Shown piece after piece: positions 25,461 to 32,442 of a DNA stretch of 32,442 nt. The translations under genes were made by a program, and so were the position numbers. The notes beneath the pieces are model-generated. The model did no database searches. It saw only the letters and a program-made list of their open reading frames with translations, and had not been told where the DNA came from. Numbering within the stretch: position 1 is the first letter of the stretch; each line of letters starts with the position of its first letter. The stretch lies in NCBI GenBank assembly GCA_046481785.1, contig JAWOJF010000220.1:1-32442 (forward strand), in the 5' to 3' direction. The DNA comes from JAWOJF01 sp046481785. GTDB lineage: Bacteria > Bacteroidota > Ignavibacteria > Ignavibacteriales > Ignavibacteriaceae.

Positions 25461-25841
25461 AAGAGAAGGCTGGGAGAGTTTAACTGATTAACGGGCAACC
25501 TCACAAGTTTTCGCGCAAGCGTGATAACTGTGCTTTCCTTATGAGAGTTTGTGTGAAATTTAAAGACTGAGGAATAAATATTAATTTTATTGATTAACCC
25601 CATGTTTTAACATGGGGGATACTGAAGAACCATAACGGGGCTTTAGCCCTGAAATGAAGCTAATTCAGGGCTAAAGCCCTAAAGTCTTATCTCATATCCC
25701 CCAGGCTAAAGCCCTGGGGTTAATACATATTTATTACCGCTTTCACCCTTTCACACAATCTATAAAAAGAGAGGACAAAATACATTTTCAATTTAGTTCT
25801 GCAACAGCCTATGGCATAAAGAAAATAAAATTGTACACTAT
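25461..25841. other. Intergenic gap between menD and menH
   Basis: 25461-25592 shows no ORF of note and no clear hairpin. 25593-25724 is repeat cluster B. 25725-25841 is AT-rich with an AGAGAGG stretch but no good ribosome site directly before menH. I see no convincing new promoter, so whether menH-menE depends on read-through from menF is open. Confidence 0.7.
25593..25724. repeat. Palindromic REP-like cluster B inside the men operon
   Basis: The outer arms 25593-25621 and 25695-25724 are inverted copies of one another (ATTAACCCC ... GGGGGATA), and each can fold on itself. The inner arms GGGCTTTAGCCCTGAA (25638-25653) and its exact complement (25664-25679) make a perfect 16-bp stem with a 10-base loop. 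The whole element is therefore a nested palindrome of about 130 bases. Its GGCTTTAGCC core is shared with cluster A. Confidence 0.88.
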
Positions 25842-26660
25842 ATGAAGATCATCTTTCCATCTTATACACTGAATACTGAATTACTGAAAAAAGCTAATTC
25901 ATCAAAGTATTTATTTCTCCTCCATGGATTCACAGGTTCCTTAAAGGACTGGAAAGAGATTGCGGGAAATCTGAATGATAATTTTAATGTTGTGGGAGTT
26001 GACCTTATAGGCCATGGCAGCAGCGACTCACCTAACGACCATTTTTTATATACCGCATCATCGGTTTCATCCCAATTATATAAAGCTATTTCTCTGTATA
26101 CAAATGAGAATATCTGGCTGCTGGGCTATTCTATGGGAGGCAGAGCAGCTATTTCATTTGCCGTTAATTTCCCTTTCTTACTTGAAGGACTTATACTCGA
26201 AAGCAGTTCACCCGGCATAAAAACAAATGCTGATAGAAATGAAAGAATAAAAAAAGATTCAGAACTGGTAAAATATATTTCAGAACATTCAATAGAAGAA
26301 TTTACAAACTACTGGATGAACCTGGATATATTTAATACACAGAGACGATTTTCAGATGAGAAAAGGAATCAAATAAGAGAATCAAAATTATTAAATGATA
26401 AAACCGGGTTAATAAATTCTCTAAAGGGTTTTGGCACCGGTATTATGCCTTCATACTGGAATAATTTGCCGGATCTGAACATTAAATCTCTTCTTATAAC
26501 AGGTAAACTTGATATTAAATATTGTGACATAAACTCTGAAATGGTAAAACTACTCCCTTCTGTTGAACATAAAATTATTCAGAATTCCGGGCATAATATC
26601 CACCTCGAAGAACCAACACAGTTTATTAAAACAGCAAATGACTTTTTATCTTCTTTTTAA
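25842..26660 (+). CDS. menH: SHCHC synthase, alpha/beta hydrolase fold
   Basis: Releases pyruvate from SEPHCHC to give SHCHC. The 272 residues show the alpha/beta hydrolase pattern: oxyanion segment LLHGFTGS at about 27-33, GVDLIGHGSSD, nucleophile elbow GYSMGGRAA with Ser97, acid region LLITGKLDIKY (Asp near 226) and catalytic His251 in SGHNIHLEEP. GYSMGGR is the form expected in MenH. By motifs alone it could be any small esterase; its place between menD and menB makes menH the best call. ATG start. Confidence 0.88.
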   Translation: MKIIFPSYTLNTELLKKANSSKYLFLLHGFTGSLKDWKEIAGNLNDNFNVVGVDLIGHGSSDSPNDHFLYTASSVSSQLYKAISLYTNENIWLLGYSMGGRAAISFAVNFPFLLEGLILESSSPGIKTNADRNERIKKDSELVKYISEHSIEEFTNYWMNLDIFNTQRRFSDEKRNQIRESKLLNDKTGLINSLKGFGTGIMPSYWNNLPDLNIKSLLITGKLDIKYCDINSEMVKLLPSVEHKIIQNSGHNIHLEEPTQFIKTANDFLSSF

Positions 26661-26771
26661 CTTCTATACTTTTATCTATTTTTGTGTCCGGTTAACCTAT
26701 TATCCGCAGAACACCCGGTCTGCAGGATGCGGTTAGTAACCTGTATTGTTTTTTAATAAAGAGGATGATCC

Positions 26772-27605
26772 ATGAGCTATAATTGGAAAAAAGCGAAAGA
26801 ATATTCTGATATCTTATATGAAAAAATGGATGGCATTGCAAAAATTACAATAAACCGTCCGGAAGTGAGAAATGCATTCCGACCCGAAACAGTAATAGAA
26901 ATGTATAATGCGTTCTCCGATGCAAGAGAAGACCAGGAAATAGGTGTGGTATTATTAACAGGTGCAGGCCCGGCAAAAGATGGGAAATATGCTTTCTGCT
27001 CAGGTGGTGATCAAAGGATACGGGGCGATAAAGGGTATGTAGGGAAGGATGGCGTCCCCCGGTTAAATGTTCTTGATTTACAAAAACTGATAAGAAGCAT
27101 TCCCAAACCTGTTATTGCACTTGTTGCAGGTTATGCAATAGGCGGCGGGCACGTACTTCACGTAATTTGTGATCTTACCATTGCCGCTGATAATGCAGTG
27201 TTTGGGCAGACTGGCCCTAAAGTCGGCAGCTTTGACGGCGGCTTTGGTTCCAGTTATCTTGCCAGAGTTGTTGGGCAAAAGAAAGCCCGGGAGATCTGGT
27301 ATTTATGCAGACAATATAATGCTCAGGAAGCTCTTGATATGGGGCTGGTAAATAAAATTGTACCTGTAAATGAACTCGAAAATGAAGGCATTGAATGGGC
27401 AAAACAAATCCTTCAGCACAGTCCGCTTGCATTAAGATTACTAAAATCTGCCTTTAATGCTGAACTTGACGGGCAGGCAGGTATACAGGAACTTGCAGGA
27501 AATGCAACCCTCCTTTATTATATGAGTGAAGAGGCACAGGAAGGTAAAAAAGCGTATTTGGAAAAACGTAAACCTGAATTTAATAAATTTCCAAAATTGC
27601 CGTAA
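26772..27605 (+). CDS. menB: 1,4-dihydroxy-2-naphthoyl-CoA synthase
   Basis: Crotonase-fold enzyme that cyclises o-succinylbenzoyl-CoA to DHNA-CoA. Its 277 residues closely follow the E. coli type: ITINRPEVRNAFRPETV, AFCSGGDQ (oxyanion hole), AGYAIGGGHVLH, FGQTGPKVGSFDGGFGSSYLAR, and the C-terminal AGNATLLYYMSEEAQEGKKAY..KR.P.F. The GQTGP loop keeps the Gly found in bicarbonate-dependent (type I) MenB proteins; type II forms carry an acidic residue there. An AGAGGA ribosome site precedes the ATG. 15 bases separate it from menA. Confidence 0.97.
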   Translation: MSYNWKKAKEYSDILYEKMDGIAKITINRPEVRNAFRPETVIEMYNAFSDAREDQEIGVVLLTGAGPAKDGKYAFCSGGDQRIRGDKGYVGKDGVPRLNVLDLQKLIRSIPKPVIALVAGYAIGGGHVLHVICDLTIAADNAVFGQTGPKVGSFDGGFGSSYLARVVGQKKAREIWYLCRQYNAQEALDMGLVNKIVPVNELENEGIEWAKQILQHSPLALRLLKSAFNAELDGQAGIQELAGNATLLYYMSEEAQEGKKAYLEKRKPEFNKFPKLP

Positions 27606-27620
27606 ACAAAAAAATGATCT

Positions 27621-28496
27621 ATGAAATATCTCAATAACTGGCTTATAGCAAGCAGACCTAAAACTCTATTGGCTGCAGTAGTACCTGTAATGGTTGGTTC
27701 TGCCCTTGCTGTATATGAAAATAATTTTACTTTTATTTATTCATTTGTAGCACTGTTATGTTCCCTGCTGATCCAGATCGGTACAAATTTTTCCAATGAT
27801 TTATATGATTATTTGAAAGGTGCCGATACTGCACAACGAAAAGGACCCCAAAGGGTGCTTGCATCAGGTATTATTAGTATAAGGGAAATGAAAGCAGCAG
27901 TTTTTATTACTTTTGCCGCCGCATTTCTTCTTGGGTTATATTTGGTTTTGGCAGGCGGTCCGGTAATACTTGTTATCGGCATCCTTTCTATAATAGCAGG
28001 ACTCGCATACACCGCAGGGCCATATCCACTTGCTTATAACGGACTTGGAGATATTTTTGTTTTTATCTTTTTTGGTTTGATAGGTACAATGGGTACATAT
28101 TACCTTCATTCTCATGAATTTACGCTGCTCTCTTTCCTGATCTCAATTCCAGTTGGAGCATTAATAACCAATATACTTGTTGTTAATAATTTCAGGGATA
28201 TTGAAGAAGATAAAGCTGCAAGAAAATATACACTTGCGGTAAAATTGGGAAGAACATTTACCCGTTACCAGTTCATTTTTTCCATTATACTTTCATTTCT
28301 TGTCCCTCTGCTGTTATTTAGTTTTTATAATTTAGGAATCTGGATATTTCTCCCATATTTAACAATTCCTCTTGCAATAAAAATGATAAATATGCTGTTT
28401 ACATTTGATGGAAAACAGCTTAATAAAACACTTGAACTGGCAGCAAAATTTTCTGCAATATTTGGATTATTATTTTCATTCGGAATGATATTATAA
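27621..28496 (+). CDS. menA: 1,4-dihydroxy-2-naphthoate polyprenyltransferase
   Basis: Integral membrane UbiA-family prenyltransferase that attaches the isoprenoid tail to DHNA. It has 291 residues with eight or nine hydrophobic helices. The first Asp-rich motif is NDLYDYLKGADTAQRKGPQRV (about 55-75) and the second is NNFRDIEEDKAARKYTLAVKLG, both standard for MenA. It begins ASRPKTLLAAVVPV, also typical. The TAA stop is followed after one base by the menE ATG, so the two are probably coupled. Confidence 0.96.
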   Translation: MKYLNNWLIASRPKTLLAAVVPVMVGSALAVYENNFTFIYSFVALLCSLLIQIGTNFSNDLYDYLKGADTAQRKGPQRVLASGIISIREMKAAVFITFAAAFLLGLYLVLAGGPVILVIGILSIIAGLAYTAGPYPLAYNGLGDIFVFIFFGLIGTMGTYYLHSHEFTLLSFLISIPVGALITNILVVNNFRDIEEDKAARKYTLAVKLGRTFTRYQFIFSIILSFLVPLLLFSFYNLGIWIFLPYLTIPLAIKMINMLFTFDGKQLNKTLELAAKFSAIFGLLFSFGMIL

Positions 28497-28497
28497 A

Positions 28498-29943
28498 ATG
28501 AATCCTCTGGTTGACTGGAACCTGAATAAAAATTACTCACCTGAATTAACAGCAGTTATTTATAAAAACACAAAGCTAACGTATTTTCAGCTTGATACCG
28601 GAATAAATTCCCGAGTCTATGCTTTACAACAAGAAGGAATTAGAAGAGGGAACCATGTTCCTCTCATTTCTGAAAATAATCCTGATTTTATAATTAACAC
28701 TTTCGCGCTCTGGAGATTAGGTGCAATCCCTGTTCCTGTAAATACCAGATTAATTGATAAAGAAATTGAAGAGCTTCTGAGTTTCACCGGCTGTACTCAT
28801 GCCATAGTTGATAAAGCTTTAAACAGGGAAATTCAGATAAAAAGCTGTAAGATAATATCAGAATTTTCACTGCCCGGTAATGAAGTTCTTTCCTCTGCTA
28901 TCATACCTTCAGAAAATGAAACAGCAGTTATAATTTATACTTCCGGCTCAACGGGAAAACCAAAGGGTGTGGAAATTTCTTTCGGTAACCTGATCAGTAG
29001 TGCATTAACAGGAAATACATTCCTTAATCATAGAACAGATGACAAATGGCTGACAAGCCTTCCGTTTTATCACATAGGAGGATTTTCAATTTTTGTAAGA
29101 GCCTTATTGTTTGGTGCCTCGGTAATAATACCTGATTCACTCTCTGCTGAAAATATCTGTAAATCAATTACTCTGCATAAACCAACACTGGCATCATTAG
29201 TGTCAACTCAGCTTTTGAACCTGATAGAGAGCGGATGCAATCCAAATGAGGAATTAAGAAATATATTACTTGGCGGCGGCTTTGTTGAAACTGAGTTATT
29301 AAAAAAAGCATTAACCAGCGGCTGGAATGTCTCAAAGGTTTACGGCTCATCTGAAACTGCTTCTATGGTTACAGCATTATCGTGTAAAGAAAAAGTTAAG
29401 TTGAATTCTGCCGGCAAGGCTTTAAGCGGAAATGAAATTGTTATTGTTGATGATAATGGAAAGATACTTCCCCCCGGTATGAGCGGTGAAATATTGGTAA
29501 AAGGACCAACTGCAGCGAAAGGATATTTGAATAACCCGGAAGAAACCTCTGCAAAGTTCGTGGATGGGTATTATCACTCAGGGGATATCGGATACCTTGA
29601 TGATGAAGGATATTTGTTTATCGAAGCGAGAAGAACCGATCTTATTATCTCGGGGGGTGAAAATATAAATCCGCTGGAAGTAGAAAAAGAAATTCTTAAA
29701 CATCCCGGTATTATTGAGGCTGCTGTATTTGGTATTGATGATAAAAAATGGGGACAAAGCGTGGCTGCCGCAATTGTAACAAAAAACAAAAAACAGATAA
29801 CAATAGAAGAGTTAAAAGTATCATTAAAAGATAAATTATCCGGTTATAAAATTCCCCGAAAATTATTTATTATAGATGAACTTCCCAGGAATGATCTTGG
29901 AAAAGTTCAAAGGGAGAAATTAAAGGAGCTCTTACCAGGTTAA
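28498..29943 (+). CDS. menE: o-Succinylbenzoate-CoA ligase
   Basis: Adenylate-forming enzyme that activates o-succinylbenzoate with ATP and CoA. The 481 residues carry the P-loop IIYTSGSTGKPKGVE (about 143-157), LPFYHIGG, VYGSSETASMVT (A5-type motif), YYHSGDIGYLDDEGYLFIEARRTDLIISGGENINPLEVE (A7/A8 hinge), and C-terminal Lys in LPRNDLGKVQREKLKEL (A10). Operon position makes MenE the best member of this superfamily. It is last in the plus-strand men run and faces the thioesterase gene with 32 bases between the stops. Confidence 0.94.
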   Translation: MNPLVDWNLNKNYSPELTAVIYKNTKLTYFQLDTGINSRVYALQQEGIRRGNHVPLISENNPDFIINTFALWRLGAIPVPVNTRLIDKEIEELLSFTGCTHAIVDKALNREIQIKSCKIISEFSLPGNEVLSSAIIPSENETAVIIYTSGSTGKPKGVEISFGNLISSALTGNTFLNHRTDDKWLTSLPFYHIGGFSIFVRALLFGASVIIPDSLSAENICKSITLHKPTLASLVSTQLLNLIESGCNPNEELRNILLGGGFVETELLKKALTSGWNVSKVYGSSETASMVTALSCKEKVKLNSAGKALSGNEIVIVDDNGKILPPGMSGEILVKGPTAAKGYLNNPEETSAKFVDGYYHSGDIGYLDDEGYLFIEARRTDLIISGGENINPLEVEKEILKHPGIIEAAVFGIDDKKWGQSVAAAIVTKNKKQITIEELKVSLKDKLSGYKIPRKLFIIDELPRNDLGKVQREKLKELLPG

Positions 29944-29975
29944 AAGATTACCATAACAAATAATAAAGCTATAGA

Positions 29976-30371
29976 TCATACAGCAGCGAACCCTTCCCTC
30001 ACTTTTTCAACCATTCCCCTTTTCTTCCATGTTTTTTTATCTACAAATATATGTGCTGTTTTTACTTTAGTATACTTCTCTCCTTTTTCATTTTTACACT
30101 CATAACTTAATTCGAAAGAGGAGGATTTTAGCAGACTAACCGTAAGTTCTACAGTTACCTCATCACCATATTTAATTGGTTTATGATAGGATGCTTCGCT
30201 GTGTATAATAGGAACAACATAGTCCTCATTATTCCAGTAGTCTTCATCAAGCTTAAAGCTTTCTATCAGGGCCTCATAAGCACTATGGCATAGTTCATAT
30301 ATTCTGCCGTAAAAGAATATCCCTGCAGGATCGCAGTCATAAAAGTTAATTTTTTTCTTGTATACAAACAT
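29976..30371 (-). CDS. Hotdog thioesterase, probable DHNA-CoA hydrolase
   Basis: 131-residue single hotdog domain of the 4-hydroxybenzoyl-CoA thioesterase type. NFYDCDPAGIFFYGRIYELCHSAYEALI carries the catalytic Asp region (DPAG), followed by SEASYHKPIKYGDEV and SLLKSSSFELSYE. The CHSAYEAL and SSFE features resemble the cyanobacterial/plant DHNA-CoA thioesterases more than YbgC. That reaction, DHNA-CoA to DHNA, is the step missing between MenB and MenA here, which strengthens the call. It is convergent with menE and so regulated separately. A general acyl-CoA thioesterase remains possible. Confidence 0.78.
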   Translation of the reverse strand: MFVYKKKINFYDCDPAGIFFYGRIYELCHSAYEALIESFKLDEDYWNNEDYVVPIIHSEASYHKPIKYGDEVTVELTVSLLKSSSFELSYECKNEKGEKYTKVKTAHIFVDKKTWKKRGMVEKVREGFAAV

Positions 30372-30419
30372 TTTCTGTACCTGTTATTTAAGGTGTATTT
30401 AATTAGAATAATATCTATA

Positions 30420-30436
30420 TTGAAATATCATTTCAA
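30420..30436. promoter_or_regulatory. 17-bp palindrome upstream of ahpC (possible operator)
   Basis: TTGAAAT-ATC-ATTTCAA is a perfect 7-bp inverted repeat with a 3-base centre, 31 bases before the ahpC ATG in a divergent promoter region. It has the shape of a homodimeric regulator site. It is not an obvious Fur or PerR box. Confidence 0.4.
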
Positions 30437-30467
30437 AGTTAATCATTTAACCAAAAGGAATCATTCC

Positions 30468-31019
30468 ATGGGCAGTTTTGTGTCATTAGGTAAAAAATTT
30501 CCTGAATTCAGGAAAAAAGCTGTTGTATCAATAGAATCCGGTAATGAATACAGTGAAATTACATCTGAAGATCATATCAGGCAAAATAAATGGATGGTAA
30601 TTTTTTGGTATCCGTATGATTTTTCGCTGGTCTGCCCTACTGAAATTATAGAGTTTAATAAAAATTATGATGAATTCAGAGACAGGGATGCAATAGTTAT
30701 CGGGGCATCAACTGACTCTGAATATGTGCACCTTGCATGGCGGAAAGAACATTCGGGATTAAGAAGTTTAAGATTTCCCCTGATTGCCGATACATCAAAA
30801 TCCCTTGCTGAGGAACTGGGTATTTTATCGGATGAAAAAGTAGCCTATCGTGTTACCTATATAGTTGATCCAAAAGGTATTATACGCTGGATAAGTGCAA
30901 ATGACATAAACACAGGCAGAAATATTAAAGAAGTAATACGGGTTCTGGATGCATTACAGACCGATGAAAAATGTCCATGCAACTGGGAAAAAGGCCAGCC
31001 CACCCTTACAGTGATATAG
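30468..31019 (+). CDS. ahpC: AhpC/TSA family peroxiredoxin
   Basis: Reduces hydrogen peroxide and organic hydroperoxides in the cytoplasm. I use the ATG at 30468, with AAAAGGAA upstream; a GTG 25 codons earlier gives an unlikely extension. Of 183 residues, WYPYDFSLVCPTEI holds the peroxidatic Cys56 (PxxxSxxC, with Ser in the usual Thr position). The C-terminus KCPCNWEKGQPTL has two cysteines, Cys169 and Cys171, in a CxC arrangement like that of Mycobacterium tuberculosis AhpC (CACNW), where an AhpD-type protein is the reductant. No ahpD or ahpF is in the window. Confidence 0.9.
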   Translation: MGSFVSLGKKFPEFRKKAVVSIESGNEYSEITSEDHIRQNKWMVIFWYPYDFSLVCPTEIIEFNKNYDEFRDRDAIVIGASTDSEYVHLAWRKEHSGLRSLRFPLIADTSKSLAEELGILSDEKVAYRVTYIVDPKGIIRWISANDINTGRNIKEVIRVLDALQTDEKCPCNWEKGQPTLTVI

Positions 31020-31075
31020 TTATAATTTTTAAATAACAAATGATTCCGCTTTTTACAATTTATATCAGTTATTAA

Positions 31076-32203
31076 CTATACCACAGCTTCTTCGTGAACA
31101 GCCATTAATAGTTTATGAACAGCTTCAGCACATTTTCTGCCTTCTGCAATAGCCCATACAATAAGCGACTGTCCCCTCCTCATATCACCGCAGGCAAATA
31201 CTTTATTAACAGTAGTGGCATGCGCATTTTCTGTACCGAACTCTGCTTTAACATTACCACGGTTATCTAATTCCAAACCAAGTTCCTGGAGTTCTGCAAG
31301 CATCCCTTCTTTAACAGGGTGAACAAATCCCGCTGCTATCAGTACAAGGTCAGCCTGTAATTCAAACTCTGTGCCCGGTATGTCAATAAATTTGCCACTC
31401 TCAAACTTTACTTCATTACATTTAAGCAAAGTTACTTCGCCATTTTCATTCCCCGTAAACTCTTTTGTATTAACAGCCCACTTTCTAACTGCACCCTCTT
31501 CATGACTTGAGGAGGTACGCAGTATCATAGGGTAAAAAGGCCAGGGGGCATTCTCAGGCCTGTCCTTAGGAGGCTGAGGCAGTACTTCAAGTTGTGTAAC
31601 CGAAACGGCTCCCTGCCTGTTTGATGTGCCTACACAGTCAGAGCCGGTATCACCGCCGCCTATAACAACAACATGTTTACCTTTTGCCGATATCTGATTC
31701 TCTACCATATCTCCGGCATTTATTTTATTTTGCTGTGGTAAAAATTCCATAGCAAAATGAATTCCTTTTAACTGCCTTCCTGGTATTGATATATCTCTTG
31801 GTTTTTCACTTCCGCCTGCTAAAACTACGGCATCAAAATTTTGAAGAAGTTCTTTAGTAGAAACATCAACACCAACATGAATATTAGTTTTAAATGTTAC
31901 ACCTTCGGCTTCCATCTGTGTTATTCTTCTGTCAATAAGATGTTTTTCCATTTTAAAATCAGGAATCCCATAGCGCAAAAGTCCGCCGATTCTGTTATTC
32001 TTTTCAAAAACAGTAACTGAGTGACCTGCTCTTGCAAGCTGCTGAGCAGCCGCCAATCCTGCCGGCCCTGAACCAACAACGGCAACTGCTTTACCTGTAA
32101 GTTCAGCGGGGGGTTTGGGAACTACCCATCCTTCTTCAAAACCACGGTCAATAATTGTCCGCTCAATATATTTTATTGTAACCGGCTGTTCATTATTGGC
32201 GAT
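31076..32203 (-). CDS. gltD: Glutamate synthase small subunit (NADPH-dependent), 5' end lost at a chimeric join
   Basis: About 375 residues of true GltD sequence: QPVTIKYIERTIIDRGFEEGW, the FAD site VAVVGSGPAGLAAAQQLARAGHSVTVFEK, RIGGLLRYGIPDFKM, the NADPH site VVIGGGDTGSDCVGT, and C-terminal FACGDMRRGQSLIVWAIAEGRKCA. GltD passes electrons from NADPH to the large subunit for glutamate synthesis. The first ~100 residues, with the N-terminal Fe-S cysteines, are missing. The frame continues to 32437, but upstream of about 32203 the translation (MQRGGIWRRDC...) has no GltD character and lies antisense to a leuA-like start. I therefore treat the gene as truncated by an artificial join rather than as having a novel N-terminus. 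Confidence 0.88.
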   Translation of the reverse strand: MANNEQPVTIKYIERTIIDRGFEEGWVVPKPPAELTGKAVAVVGSGPAGLAAAQQLARAGHSVTVFEKNNRIGGLLRYGIPDFKMEKHLIDRRITQMEAEGVTFKTNIHVGVDVSTKELLQNFDAVVLAGGSEKPRDISIPGRQLKGIHFAMEFLPQQNKINAGDMVENQISAKGKHVVVIGGGDTGSDCVGTSNRQGAVSVTQLEVLPQPPKDRPENAPWPFYPMILRTSSSHEEGAVRKWAVNTKEFTGNENGEVTLLKCNEVKFESGKFIDIPGTEFELQADLVLIAAGFVHPVKEGMLAELQELGLELDNRGNVKAEFGTENAHATTVNKVFACGDMRRGQSLIVWAIAEGRKCAEAVHKLLMAVHEEAVV

Positions 32204-32204
32204 C
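32201..32204. other. GATC at the probable chimeric junction
   Basis: GltD similarity stops within about ten bases of this GATC (context GGCGATCGTAG). Base composition and coding strand change here, and the sequence also ends in GATC (32439-32442). Confidence 0.55.
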
Positions 32205-32394
32205 GTAGCGGTCAAGCTGCATGTTGCTGCTCCTGGGCTTGGGTATGTGGTCGATTGTTGCAGATGTTGATAATTATGCGCGTGTTTCTGCCAAATCGTT
32301 GGGTTGCCAGGCCATAACTTGCAATTGTCTGGCGCCGTCGCCTGCGTATCATTTCTTCTATCGATCAAATGCTTGCCCGATAGAGGACGCCACC
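32205..32394 (+). other. Foreign GC-richer segment upstream of leuA-like start
   Basis: This stretch is open on the plus strand from an ATG at 32221, in frame with the leuA-like ATG. The frame starts with a Leu-rich run (M-L-L-L-L-G-L-G-M-W). Leu-rich leaders are known upstream of leuA as attenuators, but no stop codon ends this one, so a leader peptide is not shown. It may simply be noncoding upstream sequence. Confidence 0.4.
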
Positions 32395-32442
32395 ATGATG
32401 TCGCACAATCCCGCCGCCAAATACCGCCCCTTTGCACCGATC
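32395..32442 (+). CDS. leuA: 2-isopropylmalate synthase N-terminus (foreign fragment)
   Basis: Only 16 codons are visible: MMSHNPAAKYRPFAPI. The NPxxKYRPF opening is characteristic of the LeuA form found in proteobacteria, which condenses acetyl-CoA with 2-oxoisovalerate in leucine synthesis. AGAGGA at 32382-32387 is a good ribosome site, 7 bases before the first ATG. The local G+C of 62% over the last 42 bases (my count) differs from the rest of the window. The gene is cut by the end of the sequence. The family call rests on a short stretch. Confidence 0.6.
   Translation, partial: MMSHNPAAKYRPFAPI

Noticed and set aside
31015..31080. Weak inverted match TATAGTT / AACTATA between ahpC and gltD
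   Set aside because: Seven-base AT-rich arms with a long gap, overlapping both stop codons; no terminator support.
32204..32437. Novel N-terminal extension of GltD
   Set aside because: Composition change, antisense leuA-like start and loss of GltD similarity at a GATC make a chimeric join more likely.

Overview
The window is AT-rich, and its gene content points to an Ignavibacteria-like member of the Bacteroidota/Chlorobiota group. The clues are promoter boxes of the TAnnTTTG type, a large gingipain-type C25 peptidase, a TPR / DUF4292 / EnvC gene string, a PorV/FadL-type barrel, and a classical menaquinone locus. No rRNA, tRNA, CRISPR array or insertion sequence was seen.

Layout. 1-4162 (minus): 5' part of a very large secreted C25 peptidase whose later domains include a CARDB module and a bacterial copy of the ILEI/FAM3 domain. 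4235-5017 (plus): a WecG/TagA glycosyltransferase. 4964-15171 (minus): nine tightly packed, mostly overlapping genes running TPR lipoprotein, DUF4292 lipoprotein, EnvC-like LytM protein, Wzx-type flippase, UDP-galactopyranose mutase and four glycosyltransferases. This reads as one envelope-glycan operon headed by outer-membrane and peptidoglycan genes. 15399-17714 (plus): an ATP-grasp enzyme, a small anchored Ig-like protein and an outer-membrane barrel. 17859-20980 (plus): two tyrosine-rich lipoproteins and a FadL/PorV-like barrel, closed by a strong terminator. 21218-22174: rsgA, which appears to begin at an ATT codon. 22280-29943 (plus): menF-menD-menH-menB-menA-menE, interrupted between menD and menH by a palindromic repeat element. 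A hotdog thioesterase, probably for DHNA-CoA, faces menE. menC is not in the window. 30468-31019: an AhpC-type peroxiredoxin. 31076 to about 32203 (minus): gltD, broken at its 5' end.

The last ~240 bases look foreign. They are GC-richer (about 52% by my count of 32221-32442) and carry, on the plus strand, what looks like the start of a proteobacterial-type leuA. They join the gltD body at a GATC, and the sequence also ends in GATC. This suggests a chimeric join rather than a real gltD N-terminus.

The observations most worth following are the C25-CARDB-ILEI protein, the tyrosine-rich lipoprotein/barrel operon, two palindromic repeat clusters sharing a GGCTTTAGCC core, the ATT start of rsgA, and the chimeric right end.
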